Positions 1 to 12,530 of a stretch of DNA of 64,000 nt are shown one piece after another. The notes beneath the pieces were generated by a model. It was not told the DNA's origin. It made no database searches and worked only from the letters and a program-made list of their open reading frames with translations. The translations under genes and the position numbers were made by a program. Origin of the DNA: Silene conica (Eukaryota; Streptophyta; Magnoliopsida; Caryophyllales; Caryophyllaceae); contig CM055314.2 of the NCBI GenBank assembly GCA_029255685.2, positions 71,250,815-71,314,814 of the forward strand. Direction: 5' to 3'. Numbering within the stretch: the first letter of the stretch is position 1; each line of letters starts with the position of its first letter.

Positions 1-909
1 TGAGAGATGACAAGAGCGAGAGCTTAAAGGCAGTAAATAAAAGACATTAGTAGATTACATGCAGAAACATTCCATAAAAACGACCAACTGCCCACCTTTT
101 TCCTTCCTTAGATTACTACTGTACTCTACTGTAACATGTGGACCCCACATACACAGATTTTGTTCTCTGAAAATGAAAGAAAACCAACGAACCAAGGATC
201 CAGAAAAATAATGTCAGGGTCTCAGGGATAGATAGATAGATTCTCATCTAAATAATTTCCTGTGGAATGTGTTGTTACATTCACATTTGATGACCAATCC
301 TGTATTTGTACTGTAATTACCTTTGCAGATTAACAAATTTAGACACATTCCTATCATATCACCACTCCTACATTAAAAGAAAACAATCCATATTGAACCC
401 GATTCAAAATATCACCATCACCGTCGTGAAATTGAAAGATAACCAAATTCAGAATACGACCTATCCAATATGCAAACACTGTTGGCATGATGGAGATGTC
501 AACCAGTCCATGGGTCTGACTCATCTTGGTTCAATCATTATCATCGCTAACCAACAACGCGTTAAGCATAATTTTCCATATACGACTGTCTCATGGTATC
601 ATGATGGAGACTGACCCATATTCATTATTAACTCAACCAAATCACTCATCACAGGATTGGATGGATCTAGTTATTGAAGTAGGTTAAGAAACTCATACTC
701 ATGCTATATTAGTATAAGACCGTCTCATACTAAAGGAAAAATCGGAGCTCTACCCCGCTTTGACCATGACCATTAAAACCAAAAAAACATCTCACATGGA
801 CTTGATTGTCATGTAGTAGGTGCTGCATCTGAGTGAAATATATCATATTTATGTGTAGTTGTCATCAACAGATATATGACATAGATTAGGTACCTTACAT
901 CCTTTGCAT
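1..909. other. Left flank, no gene recognised
   Basis: This is AT-rich sequence downstream of the RH17 stop codon. It must include that gene's 3' UTR, but I cannot place the polyadenylation site. The open frame at 306-614 has no coding character or family resemblance. A short GATA microsatellite lies near 229-240. The motif around 712-732 (ATAAGACCGTCTCATAC) looks like the end of a small plant transposon, but I found no partner end. Confidence 0.5.
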
Positions 910-3900
910 TTAAGACCTGAAAGAGACCTTCCTCTTCTTGTTTGATTGACCCGTTTTCTTCAGCTCGTTTTTCTTCCTTTTCTTTATCTGCTTCTGGACC
1001 GCCCCGCCCATCAACGCAGGCTGCTCTTTCAGAGCAAAACTCCTGGCCACATGCCCCAAATGGAGTTTCTTCACCATGAAGATTCTTTTTAGGTCTCCTC
1101 TATGTGCCGTATAGGCTCGAACCCAAGAAAGAAACGCTGCCTTGGCCATATTTTTCATCTTCGCCTGATATTAGAGTTAACAATAATACATTAGTTTAAC
1201 AGAACAAAGTACAAGTCAAGGTATGCAGATTACATGTTCAGTATTAGTGATGCTACTAGCTAAAACACAAAACAAATAAAATAGTTTTTTTCCTTTTCAA
1301 CTATGAGAGGGATCTGGATTCAAGAATAAGGAGGCGACACTCGGGTATAAAAAAAAACTGGAGGACGACACTGAGCACCCAAATACATATTAGAAAGTTG
1401 ATTAATTAGTTGATTACACTGGCAGGAGTAATTTAACTAAAATTAGAAGAAAACTCAAGTTCTGAGCGAAATGTAAAGGTACAGTAAACATTATGTCAAT
1501 GACAATATGTACAATTTAAGAGCAGTGATGAGAACCCCTATCGCTATAGCCACAATTTTTGACGTTTTCAATGAATCCCAGGCCAGTTGAGCCCCTCGTT
1601 ACTCTATGAATGGTAAATACAAGGAGAGAAGACGAAGCGGCTCAATATTTACTCTCTTAATTAGTTAATTGCACAGAAATGCATTTGTGCAAAGATTTCT
1701 GGAATTTGAATGTGAAGAAAAGACAATCACTACTACATTACCAAATTCCCCTTCCTCAAAAGCACAAGTTTTAAGGAATACAATACATAATTGTAAAATA
1801 TATATGCAAGTGGGGGCAAAACGATGAATTCATATATGTCACTAAGGGCCAAATACGTACGTCATATACAACATTAAGAATAAGTTGGCTAAGACAGGAC
1901 ACCACTCACAAAAAAATTGCCACCGATCCTGACAATGGTAAATATGGTCATTGATGCAACCACTCTAACACTTTATATAGGATCCATGAAAAAACCAAGT
2001 CTCTCTCTTTCGCTAAGGGATAGTGTTATTTGTGTATGACGATACAGATCGCTAATCAAGTTATCACATGCTCAACAATTTTTGACCCCGACTAAAATGT
2101 TCGTGCAAAGAGTCTAAATGATGACCAATGTCAAACAGGAAACTTGTAAACTCACTACACTACATAAGGAGTTTCACCTTTCACGGAGAAGGTCAGAGTT
2201 TCAATTTGACAAAAATACTTGAGCAGAAATCATGAACTTCTATTGCTGGATTCCTAACTCAGAATAGTTTCAAAATTGCTACACCTGTCCAACACTCTGA
2301 CGCCGCGTGTTTGGACTCTAGATAGGGGGGTTTGGAAGGAAAGGAAAGAGGCAGATTTGATGGGAAATGGAGGGAAGAGATTTGAAAGGAAGTAATTTCC
2401 TTTGTTTGGTTAACAAAATGGAAGTTGAGGGGTTTGGAGGGAAGCGAAAATGGATCCCTCCATCGCCTCCTAAAAGGACAATTAATCCGTCCAACAAAGG
2501 AGATATTTGGATGGAGAACTTAATCCCTCCATTCAATCCCCTTCACTTCTCGGTCGAACGTCACTTTATGATGTTTAGGACACAAATTTAGCAAGTTATA
2601 GAGACGAGCCACAACAAAAGAGAAAAGAGAAAAGAAAAAAACGAAAAAAATTAAGATGCAGGTATACCTCTGCATTAATGAATCCCTCGAGAGTCTTCTG
2701 AACACCTACTACCCAGGGATGCATCTCAACTGAAACAAACCTCTTTCCAGGGTGCTTTTGCCCATATGAAGGAAAGCTATCCAACACTTTCAGAAGTGGA
2801 TATTCTGTTAATGACACACCGTGTTTTTCCAAATCTTGCAAATACTCCATTTCTATGGGTTGCAGAAATAACAATGAATCTCCTTTTTGTCCCAAGCGAG
2901 CTGTTCTGCCAACCCTGTGTCACATTAGCAGCAACAATAATTGAAACCAATGGCATATAGCAAATTTGAGCCACAATTTCCACATAAAAGAAAACTAGAA
3001 TCTTAATGAAACCACATCAATTTCAAAATTAAGTCAGTCATTGACTTGTGAGTACTGAGTAGTAACAGGATCAGCACACTCAGAGGCCTGGGCTGCCACC
3101 TTAATTGGCCTGGGCCTGCAGTAAGCATCCTGTAAAAGGGGACATATTGCCAATAAAAAACAACAAATACGAAGACGGTTTTACAATAAGTTATCTTGAA
3201 GCTATTTCATATTTGCAAATAAAAGATCCTCCAAAGATAAAAAAGTAAATGACCACTAATGATATAAAATAGTTCACTGAGTAAAAAGGATCAATGCCAA
3301 CAATATAATGGTAAGTTGATCATAACATTATGGTAAGTAGTTAAGATGATCATTTTTCGCTCTAAAAGAATATACAAAATGTACAAGTGGTCACCTTATT
3401 TTGTGAGTAAACTGCTTTTAACAGTAAAATGGTCTTACAATAAATTTAATTTTAAGACCGACTCATAAATGACTGTCAAAAGCATATATACATGAGGAAA
3501 GAACAGCGTAGGAATAAAAATGATAGAGAAATTACCACAAGACATAGAGTTAGTGACCGTAATTGGAAGAAAATGAGCAGTGTCAAATTGCCAACCCACA
3601 GAGAACCAATCACACAGATGACTAATGAAAAAGGATTGGCAATTGCGCTTAACATATGGAATGAGAAAGATGCAAAAATGAAACCAGGAGATATATATCA
3701 CAATTTGTACTTGTATAAACGCACCTATGGACATATTCAGTGGCTTCTCCGGGGGAATCATATTGTATGATGCATTTAACTTTAGGAAAATCCAGGCCTC
3801 TCGCAGAAATATCAGTAGACAGTAGAAGAGCAGATTTTTCTGTTTTAAAAGCATGACAAGTGGTTCTTCGCTCTTCATTTTCCATGTTTCCGTGTAAGCG

Positions 3901-6900
3901 TAATGTTTTGCAGTTCAAAAAGAGCCTTTTTGATTTTGTTTCTGAATCCGAACCGGGTGGCCATTTGAACTCCTTAAGAAGTGTATAGAGGAAATCCACA
4001 GCATCACATGTTGAGAAGAACAGCACAACCTGTCCATTTCCGATAAAATTAATTACATATCAAGTGAATAAAACAGATAGTGGCTAAGGTCAAATTCAGA
4101 GCATAATCACAAAGTAGGGTTGATAAGCTATTAAGCACAGCTTAAAGATACAACTGAAACAAATAGTCAAACAGCCAACAATCTTTTTTAACTAACTGAT
4201 ATGTTATAGAGTAACTAATAAGAGAGGATGCAGTCTATGAATTCAAAATGTACTGTCCCATTTGACCTGGGTGGTCAAATGACGACGGACGCAAATTCTT
4301 ATAAAGCGATCATACAAAATACTCCATAGTTGGTAAATCAAACACAACATACTCCCTCCATCTCATGTAAGTGGTCTGCTCACTGTTTCTCCTTGTTACT
4401 TCTACATTGTCTAGTGTTTTCATTAAATCTAGTGCAATAATGGAAAGTGGAAGATATCAATAAAATGTAAGGAGTATTTACATAGTACCACCACAAATAT
4501 TGGAAAAATTCAAGGTCAAGGTTAACACTGATTGAGCATCACAGTTAAATTACATCGGAGGCAGAGCCTGGAGGTAGCATCTCCTAGTACCAAGGACAAC
4601 GGAAAGGAAGAACATATATGTAGGGGGTACTAAGGATGTTGATAAATTAACAAAACGAGGAAGCTTAAATCTAGTGATCTACAAATTTTGAGAAGATAAA
4701 CATAAAGAAAACTACGGGAGCAAAAGAGCAGCAATATTTGAAAAAAAAAGATAAAAAGAAAACGTACCTTTTGGGTTGTTTCCCTCTCAAAAAGGTTCTT
4801 TAGAATTGAAAGAAGTACCGCAAGACGTGAACCGCAAGGCACTGTTGGAAAAGAGGGACGCGATTGAGTCTGTGTCATTAAGAGAGCATTGGACAAATGA
4901 ACTACAAAAATACCATTTGTTCAAAAGTACCTTTGACATATCTCTGAATTAGTTGAGATGGAAGGTTATAATCTCCAGTTGAGGAGTCCATAACACTCCC
5001 AGCTTGTTCTAGCCTAGATACTACAGATCCATGATGCTCAGGAGATGTACTTTGATGAAGCTTTTTTTCAGTAAGTCCGATTAAAACAGGATCTTTCAAA
5101 CTAATTTTAGCAAGATGATTAACCTTTTCATTTAAGGTAGCTGACAAGAGCAAATTTTGCCTTTGGAAACTAGAACCCCCACTTTCTTGATCTTGTGGTT
5201 TGTTTTGCCTTGAGCCAAGTACATCTAATATCTCTTGGATTTCTTTACCAAATCCCAGCTCTAGAATCCTACAACACCACAAGTACAATCAGATATGATG
5301 TGGCGTAAGTAACAAGTTATTAAAGATAATATAATGTTACCTATCTGCTTCATCGAAAATTAACCACTGGAGATTTGCATGCAAGAATGATGATGTATGC
5401 TTCAAATGATCCAAAAGGCGGCCAGGAGTTGCGACGAGTATAGAAATACCTACGACAAACAATGCATGGGAAATTATCTCAAGGATATGCTTTGATGATA
5501 CGTTAGACAAACTTATCACCACGTTGAGAGATATAGTACTCAGACTCTTCATATCACCTCACAGGCCCGTGACAATCAAAAACCGAAAACATGGGTATGA
5601 CCTTGTACACTTCACTAGAGGCGAAAAACACGAGATTTTTTTTTTAAATGACCAAGTCCGACATTTAGACAGCCTTACCAAATACATATAGGGGTAGCAG
5701 AAATAAGTTGTTCGGCATCTACTAATTATTCCAAGAGCTTTACTGTCTCAGACAATAACCAAACTCCAGCACACTTAAAGTAGTCACAGTGGAAATATTT
5801 ATTAACATCAGGCTGACACGAAAAATGCAACATAAATAAATGCTAAAAGGTAAAAAGAGGTTCCAACAAACAAGTTTAATTTGACAAAAGAGTGATAGTC
5901 AGCAAATTTACATTCTTGCCTCACGTGCTAAAGGAAAAACAAGGTATCCTGTAACTTCAGAAAAAAAAAAAAAAAAACAATGACACCAGCAGCAAGAGAG
6001 TATATGAAATAGAGAAAACCACGAAATTAATTAAACAGAAGCAAAATAAAGTCATACAGGAATGACTCAAGTTTACAGAAGAAATATATTTTTATGACCA
6101 TTTACATATAACTCCAAATGACATCTAGTACACCCAAATGCCTCAGGCTCCCGCCTACGGCAAAGAAGGGAAGGCAAACGAATTTAAAACTAAAAATACT
6201 AAATGTTTGCATTCACGATGTGATAGCATGACAGAAAAAATAAACCAATAAATTAGAAATTTATGCATTTCTGACTTCAATTTTGACAAATGAAGTGAAT
6301 TCTAATGTTTGTCACCTTTGTAGGGGCCTACAATCTACAATACTTCTGGTAACATCATCAAGAGACATTTGGAAGCATGACTGGAGAAGTTATCTAGCTG
6401 CTGCCAATGCCATTTACTATATTTGGCAAGAAAGGAACCAAACATATTCATCGGCAGAGAAGCTACTCCTACCCAGTCAGATTAAGTTTGCTGTAAAGAT
6501 CAAATTGCTAGATAGTACGTCTGCTAGGAATTGCCGAGGCTAGGCTACAAGCTTAGTCTTTTCTTAGTCCGTGGAGGCTAGTCAATAACTCTTTGCAAGT
6601 TTTTATCCTCTTTTGATGAATAAGACAAGGTAAAAAGTTTTGATCAATAACTCTTTGCAAGTTCTTGCAAAAAAAATACAAACTAAAATGTTTTTTCACT
6701 TAAATACTCTCTAAGTGAAATCAAGCACACTTTAGAGCATCCAAAATCCCGAAAATTTGTTATCACATTCACTGGCTGCTCAGAAACCATTCAACCAAAT
6801 CAAAATTAACACGTTGAGAGAAAGGTTGGTTACACAATCAGAGTATTTCAACCTAATATTAGATGAACTTATGGTTTCATATATTTGTTAATACATGATC

Positions 6901-9900
6901 TTAGACAGTGACATGTCCAATTAACGTATTTAGGATCATGACAAACTCAAATGACAATAGGCAGCAGAGGGGAATCTTAGACAATAGGCAAAAGCCCAAT
7001 CCAGCCCCACCAAAAGATCAGTCCAATAATACCACTCACTGAAGCAAAGGGATATGTCCACATAAATGTGGAAAGGGTTATTAATTATTATTTATTTTTT
7101 CAGCAAAGAAACTAGATTGCTTCTACCAACACTTTTTGTTACGGATGAAAACTCTCAAACTACCTTGAAGGGGAATGCCATGAGAGACATCCAAAGGCTC
7201 AAAAACCACGGCAACTTTAGCTTCTCTCAAAAGGTGTGAACTGTGAAGAAGCACAACCTCGAGAACAAATGAGGACTGTACAAGAAATTCTACTAGCATT
7301 GGAAAGGCAAAATAAAAGCTTAAACGAAAGCTTCATTTAATTACTTTCTCCATGATACAAATTTCTAACCAAAACGAAAGAAAAATCAGCCTTCTTTTCC
7401 ATCATCAAGAACCAAAAAAAAAGATTAAAACGAGTCCAAGAAGATTACAACTGAACAAACATAACACACGCAAGGTACTACACAAATCCTTTAATGTATG
7501 AGTGTCAAATCTTTTAGTTAAAGAAACAAATAATAATACCCTTCATGATATATTCATTCTCCTTAAAAAAAACAACATGAAAAGTAAACTAAACAAAACT
7601 TCGTGACAATCTTATCAAAACATAAGTAACTACAACAAAGAAAATGTAGACCTCTTCACTTAATTTTTTTTAACAAAAAAAATGGAGAATGCAACGGTAG
7701 TACGGATTCTTAGTAGTTAATACTAACCTTTACGTAGCCTTGCCTTCTCTTTTGACCTATTTTCACCACCCATTAGATATCCTGGTACTATCCAATTATA
7801 CCGATGCAGCACTTTCTGAAGGATTTCATAGACCTGCGTGCATAGCTCACGCGTTGGCACGAGAACCAATGCTGTGAGAAAAGCATTAGTGAATATTGCA
7901 ACGAAATGACATGTAAACTAATTAAGAATGATATGTTTCCGGAAGGATATAGATTCACAAACAATATCAATAATTAAAGAAGAGATAGGTTAATGGACTT
8001 AGTAGCTTATTTTTACCAAAAATCAAAACATCTAAAAGGACCTATCATCATACCCTAAATTCCAAAGCTAAATAAGTGCTCAAAAAGGGCTAATGTTGTT
8101 GTGAGAAGTTTCACAACCAGATGAAAGAGACAGAGCCACTACGCCTGGATAGATGATGTTGCCGGTTGTTACAAGTGCCACGATAATAGAAAGTCCAATA
8201 AACTATAGAAAGATTAGTTTTAAAAGGTGCAGTAAGACGAGGAAGATTCGGAGCAACAAATCACTAGGTGCAAGGCAAAGGCGCGCGCCTAATAGACACG
8301 AGAGGCTCAGTTTTTACAAACAAATTTGTATCTTGTAGATAACGTTCCATGCAATATTCGCCCCTTTTGGATATTAAAGAGGGTTTAGCCTTGTGACAGA
8401 GTAAACATTAGGAACAATGTGTCAAAGACAACCGCATAAATGAAAGAGAAGAAAAAAATACTGAAATATTGCATAGTAGTGTGCCTTGTCTATAAGGCTT
8501 ACTTAAGGCACATCAAGGTGCTTTGGTTAGTCTCTCAGTGAGTGTTGGGCTTTGGCATGCCCAAGACGTTCTTTTTAAATTTAATATACGGAGGAGAAGG
8601 GTAAATGGACAGTGGACGGAACAGGAATAACATATTCATCCTAACTACATGTTATTCAAGCATATAAGGTATACCAGTCAGCTTTTCTCGTAATACCAAG
8701 AAATGAACCGTTTACTCAGTTGAAATGTATGCTAGATAAGATCACGATGTTCTAATTCCTCTAACCCATAACCGATGTGAACTACTGAAAGAACAGTTAT
8801 ATTTTGTCCATATAAGCATATACATAAGAGCTAGAGAAATACAAGAGTTACTTTGCAGATGCAGGGCATTCCTGTCCTCCCTAAAAATTCTCTACAATAT
8901 TGCAGAATGACAACCATCATGGGCTCATCAAACAAATCAACAAGTTTCATACTTCCATTGCAGATTGATCTCCTTTGTTTTAATTTGCTAAAACTATGCA
9001 TTTGTGTAGAAGATCAAACACATTCTACAATCACACAGCACTAAGGCCTACATTAAACCCTAATCCATTATCATTAACCACGGTTGAAAGAACTCTAACA
9101 CAAATCTATCAAGCTTCAAACATTACAAGTTGGTCACTATTAATACACAATATCACTATAAATTTTGAAGAATGACCCTCATGACTTCTTTCCAAAACAA
9201 TGAAATTAGTTCCATACCATCACTGCAGATTGCTCCCCTTTAATTTAAATTAGCTATTTAGCTACAGCTATGCCTTTGTCCACGACCAAACACATTCTAC
9301 GATCAAAATGTATCGAAGTCTACATAACCCTAATCTATTATAATTCCATTATAATTAACCGTGGTTGAAAGAACACTAACAGTAAGACAATTCTATCAAG
9401 CTCCACAACATAGAATCCAAATAACACAAATCCATAAAAATAACAACTCTACAAATACGTGGGAAACGAGGAAAAGGTAGTGATGGCATACCGAAAGTTC
9501 CATCAGCCCTCTGAATTCGACGCTGCAACAAGTGATGAATAATTGGAGCCAAATACACAATAGTCTTGCCACTTCCAGTTTGTGCATTAACAAGTCTAAC
9601 ATACCCATTAAAGAAACCCACATAACAAACAAAACCCACTTCACAAAATCATGCATAATTTCCAAAGATACAAACTTTCTCAATTTTATATCCAAAAAAA
9701 AGGATACACATGGCGGCCTGATAGTATTACAGGAATAGCTTCAGCTTGAATTTGGGTAGGAGACTCAAAACCCAACTTTTCTATTCGACAATTAAACCAT
9801 AAAACGTCAGAAACACTGTAATTATAAGAAAATCGAAGAATTAAAATGAAATATAAGAAAAATGGAAAGAGATACCTTTGAGCTCATCGCATAGAGAAGA

Positions 9901-10011
9901 TTGGAGACCAAGGCTAGAAAAAGAGCATGAAGCAAAAATATCATCATTGTTGTTTTTGAGTTGTTGCTGCTGTTTCTGAGTTTTTTCGGAATTAATTGGT
10001 TTACGCAGCAT
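910..10011 (-). CDS. RH17: DEAD-box ATP-dependent RNA helicase 17 (RH17-like), 10 exons
   Basis: The product is a predicted 594-residue ATP-dependent RNA helicase, close to the size I recall for Arabidopsis RH17. Exons in transcript order are 10011-9876, 9780-9708, 9595-9492, 7871-7728, 5449-5341, 5268-4931, 4841-4768, 4029-3725, 2914-2668 and 1164-910. All introns are GT-AG and the phase holds to a TAA stop. Visible motifs are the Q motif (GFESPTQIQ, about residue 49), motif I AQTGSGKT (74-81), PTREL (110-114), TPGR (160-163), DEAD (185-188), SAT (231-233), TDISARGLD (about 398) and [10 protein letters not shown] (427-436). A basic tail ending in KKRKV suggests nuclear or nucleolar location. 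From the family, a role in rRNA or RNP remodelling is likely. Introns 3, 4 and 9 exceed 1.4 kb and hold repeats. No defect is visible in the coding exons. Confidence 0.93.
2296..2560. repeat. GA-rich repeat in RH17 intron 9, possibly a transposon remnant
   Basis: The stretch starts near GCGTGTTTGG, is rich in GGAAGG and TTTGGAGGG on one side, and has CCCTCCA and CAATCCCC on the other. It therefore has weak inverted symmetry. Such segments are common in plant introns as decayed small transposons. I see no clear terminal repeats or target duplication. The open frames here are shadows of low-complexity sequence. Confidence 0.3.
4348..4484. mobile_element. Stowaway-like MITE in RH17 intron 7
   Basis: The left end reads TACTCCCTCCATCTCATGTA and the right end reads ATAAAATGTAAGGAGTATTT. 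The right end, read in reverse complement, is an imperfect copy of the left. The CTCCCTCC-type terminus and TA dinucleotides at the ends are typical of Stowaway (Tc1/mariner) MITEs. Exact ends are uncertain by a few bases. Confidence 0.55.
6283..6672 (+). mobile_element. LINE 3' tail (zf-RVT remnant) in RH17 intron 4, antisense to the gene
   Basis: The plus-strand frame contains CHLC and then [10 protein letters not shown], the typical end of the zinc-binding C-terminal region of plant LINE reverse transcriptases. A short AT-rich 3' UTR with CAATAACTCTTTGCAAG repeated twice and a short poly(A) near 6666-6673 follow. Only the 3' end is present, as expected from 5' truncation during target-primed insertion. 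It lies in an intron on the opposite strand to RH17 and does not touch exons. Confidence 0.75.
8905..9415. repeat. Diverged local duplication in RH17 intron 3
   Basis: Two segments with a period of roughly 280-310 bp share the same order of words: GAATGAC, CTGCAGATTG or TTGCAGATTG, ACCAAACACATTCTAC or TCAAACACATTCTAC, CCCTAATC, and GGTTGAAAGAAC. The copies have diverged by substitutions and small indels, so the duplication is old. No terminal repeats were found. Confidence 0.6.
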
Positions 10012-10806
10012 TGTTGAGCTGCAGTTTGTTTATGCTGTGTTTCGTTTGTTACGGTTTGGCGAGGAGGGCGAAGGGAGAAGGCGAGAAGCTAAGGGTGCAG
10101 CTTCCAGGCCCAGGGTTTTATTCAACGACTTAGGGGTTTCACGTTTCAGAAAATGGTTAGATTACAACTTTATAAAAAGTTACTCCGTATTTGCTAAATT
10201 TTACACATAATTTTATTAATTCAACACATGTTTGTTCTGGTTGTGAGCGTCTGGTGGTCGGACAAATGGTGGTAGAGACCTAGAGTGGCTAAACATACAT
10301 GTTTTTGTTTGAGAAATTTTTTCATTTGATTATTGTATTCTTTAACTAATTTTGTGACCCGTGAAATTCACGGGATGTTTTGTTTCTAGTGTCATATTTT
10401 AGTGATTTAATACCATAACATACTACAATCAATCAACTTACGATTTTCGTGTTTCGAGGGTTGTATAAAGTCAATTAATCTTTTTTAACACAATTTACCA
10501 GGATTTAAAGTGTTAGAGATACCCCTACCAAAACTAAAATAACTCAATATAATTAAGCTAAGATAAATTAGTTATATAGCTATTCATATAATTACATTAC
10601 CCAAGACTATATTATGGTCAAGCAAGGATCTCTAATAATGAAGCACCCTCACAAATTAGACATTAAAATTTCATCTACTATTAAAATAACATAAAACACA
10701 CATTATGAATCTTATGTCAAAACTGACATTTCACAACCCCCTAATATTGTAGCTAATTCAATAATAAATTGCGGAACCAAGAATTTTTAAGGAGCAACTT
10801 GAACAT
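10012..10806. other. Upstream region of RH17 and left flank of the Athila element
   Basis: The first 150-200 bases presumably hold the RH17 promoter and 5' UTR on the minus strand. I cannot name a TATA box with confidence. A 17-base palindrome, CCCGTGAAATTCACGGG, lies at 10358-10374; similar words occur at the ends of widespread plant repeats. A phrase near 10234 (TGTTCTGGTTGTGAGC) recurs near 37233, so part of this flank belongs to the same AT-rich repeat family as 37-39 kb. No gene is visible. Confidence 0.5.
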
Positions 10807-12516
10807 TGATGCGCGAGATTTAAGTCGTCGGTTCTCACGATCAAACACATTTATAAAACCCAAATTAGTAGTATAATAGGGTTGTCGAACACGAAGATGG
10901 TGGGGAAGTTATATAGTTATGTTCTAATTATAACTCGAGTCGGGGTAATAAGTTTGAGATTGATTAACGACTAAAGAACAACTAAAGCAAATAAATTGAG
11001 ATGAAATTGATGATTAAAGCAACTAGGGTGTCGGGGGTTACTAGGGTAGTCGATGTCAAACATGCAAAGGGTAGGTGGTCTCATCTATGTTAGGTCTAGG
11101 TCCGTCTCGTCTATCGATTTGACTCGCCTAAAAACAAACCATATCCTAGCTCTCGCTACAAACACGGTCAATTTAACATGCACACATACCCATGAGAGCC
11201 CTAGACTATCGTCTAAGACAAACAACAATAAGAATCATGCCCAACCGTCGTTGAGGCATTTCATCAAACATCTAGCATGCATACAATGAAAACCTAACAA
11301 AGATGAATTCCAAACCCTAACCCTAACCCTAAACAACAAACATCAACACCAACTACCCAAGTGCACCCCTAACCCTAGCAAAAGGACTACTCACTCATGA
11401 TTAGGGAAAACATGCAAACAATTGATGGGTAAATGATAAACATGATGGATTATGGTAAAAACAAGCAAATCAACAAAAGAAACTTAAACAAATGTAATAA
11501 CTAAGTAGGGATTAGGAAGATTATACCAATAACAAAGGAAAAGGAAGTAACTTGGATAACAAGTTGAAGAGTTCTTTCAAATCCTTCAAAATACAACCCA
11601 ATAAATCCTCTAACAATGCCCGAGAAGATTACTAGAGAGAATTACTAAAGAGAGATTAACAAGAATCAAAGGATTAAACTAAGATCTAAGAATGATTAAA
11701 ATATTTTTAGAGAGTTTTTGTGACTAAGTATGAACTAATAAAACAGTAGCAAACCCTAAAATTGCATAAAAAGTAGTGTGTCTTAAAATGATACAAGTGC
11801 GGGTTTATATAGTGCGCGTAAATCTGAAGAGCGACTCTCAGCCGGTCGACCGGCTGCCGGTCTGGGACCGGCTGAGAGTCCAAATATGGACTTCTGAAAG
11901 TTTTTCTTCTTTTCTTCATTTTGACCTTGATCTTCAGCCGACCGGCCGGCTGCCGGTCGGGCACCGGCTGGGAGGCCTTTCTTGATAATCTGATTTTTTC
12001 TTCAATATTTGGCATGCACAGGTCCCCTCAGCCGGTGGACCGGCTGCCGGTTGTCCACCGGTTGGGGGCCTTTTCTCAAGGATCTGCCCCAAATATGCAT
12101 TTTTCATCCATCTTCGAAAATGGTTAAGTATGGAATATGCACCCCAGCCGGCTGACCGGCTGCCGGTTGGCCACCGGCTGGGAGCCCTGAGCTAAGAGGC
12201 TGTAACATTCTCACATTTTTGGTCCATGGTCAAGTCAAGATCCCCAGCCGGCCTACCGGCCGCCGGCTGGGAACCGGCTGGGAGGGCCTGGCATGCTTCC
12301 TTCACAATTCTTTCACATTTCTTCATAATTCGCTCTAAATCCGGCTCGATTTCTCCCGTTTCTTCGCCCCCGTCGTAATACCTACAAAAAGTGGATCGAA
12401 TAGGAATATACGAGGCAACGGACGTAAAAACAACCAAGGACACGCAAATCGAGGTCGAATCGTGACCGAAAATAAAGAATATGTAAAGAAAATGATGACC
12501 AAAATGGAGCTCATCA
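10807..12516 (-). repeat. Athila 3' LTR (left copy)
   Basis: It starts TGATGCGCGAGATT and ends GAGCTCATCA. On the minus strand a TATATAAAC box lies near 11802-11811. Five GC-rich dyad modules occur at about 11835-11878, 11935-11972, 12028-12066, 12144-12183 and 12243-12282. A short CCCTAA triplet run lies near 11313-11332. The right-hand copy differs by about 11 substitutions and one small length change. Confidence 0.95.
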
Positions 12517-12530
12517 GAATTCCCCACACT
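12517..12530 (-). other. Athila polypurine tract
   Basis: Read on the minus strand this is AGTGTGGGGAATTC, directly abutting the LTR start TGATG. It is where plus-strand DNA synthesis is expected to begin. The same core recurs twice further inside the element. Confidence 0.75.

Noticed and set aside
306-614. 102-residue frame at the left edge
   Set aside because: No homology recognised, unremarkable composition, and no splice or promoter signals.
11312-11333. CCCTAA triplet run resembling telomere sequence (again near 34921)
   Set aside because: Only about three units, of the six-base form rather than the plant CCCTAAA, and inside both Athila LTRs; it is part of the LTR, not an interstitial telomere.
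11776-12127. Open frames with PVDRLPV-like repeats in the Athila LTRs and at 18.9-19.2 kb
   Set aside because: They are produced by the GC-rich dyad modules in several frames and both strands, with no start context or conservation.
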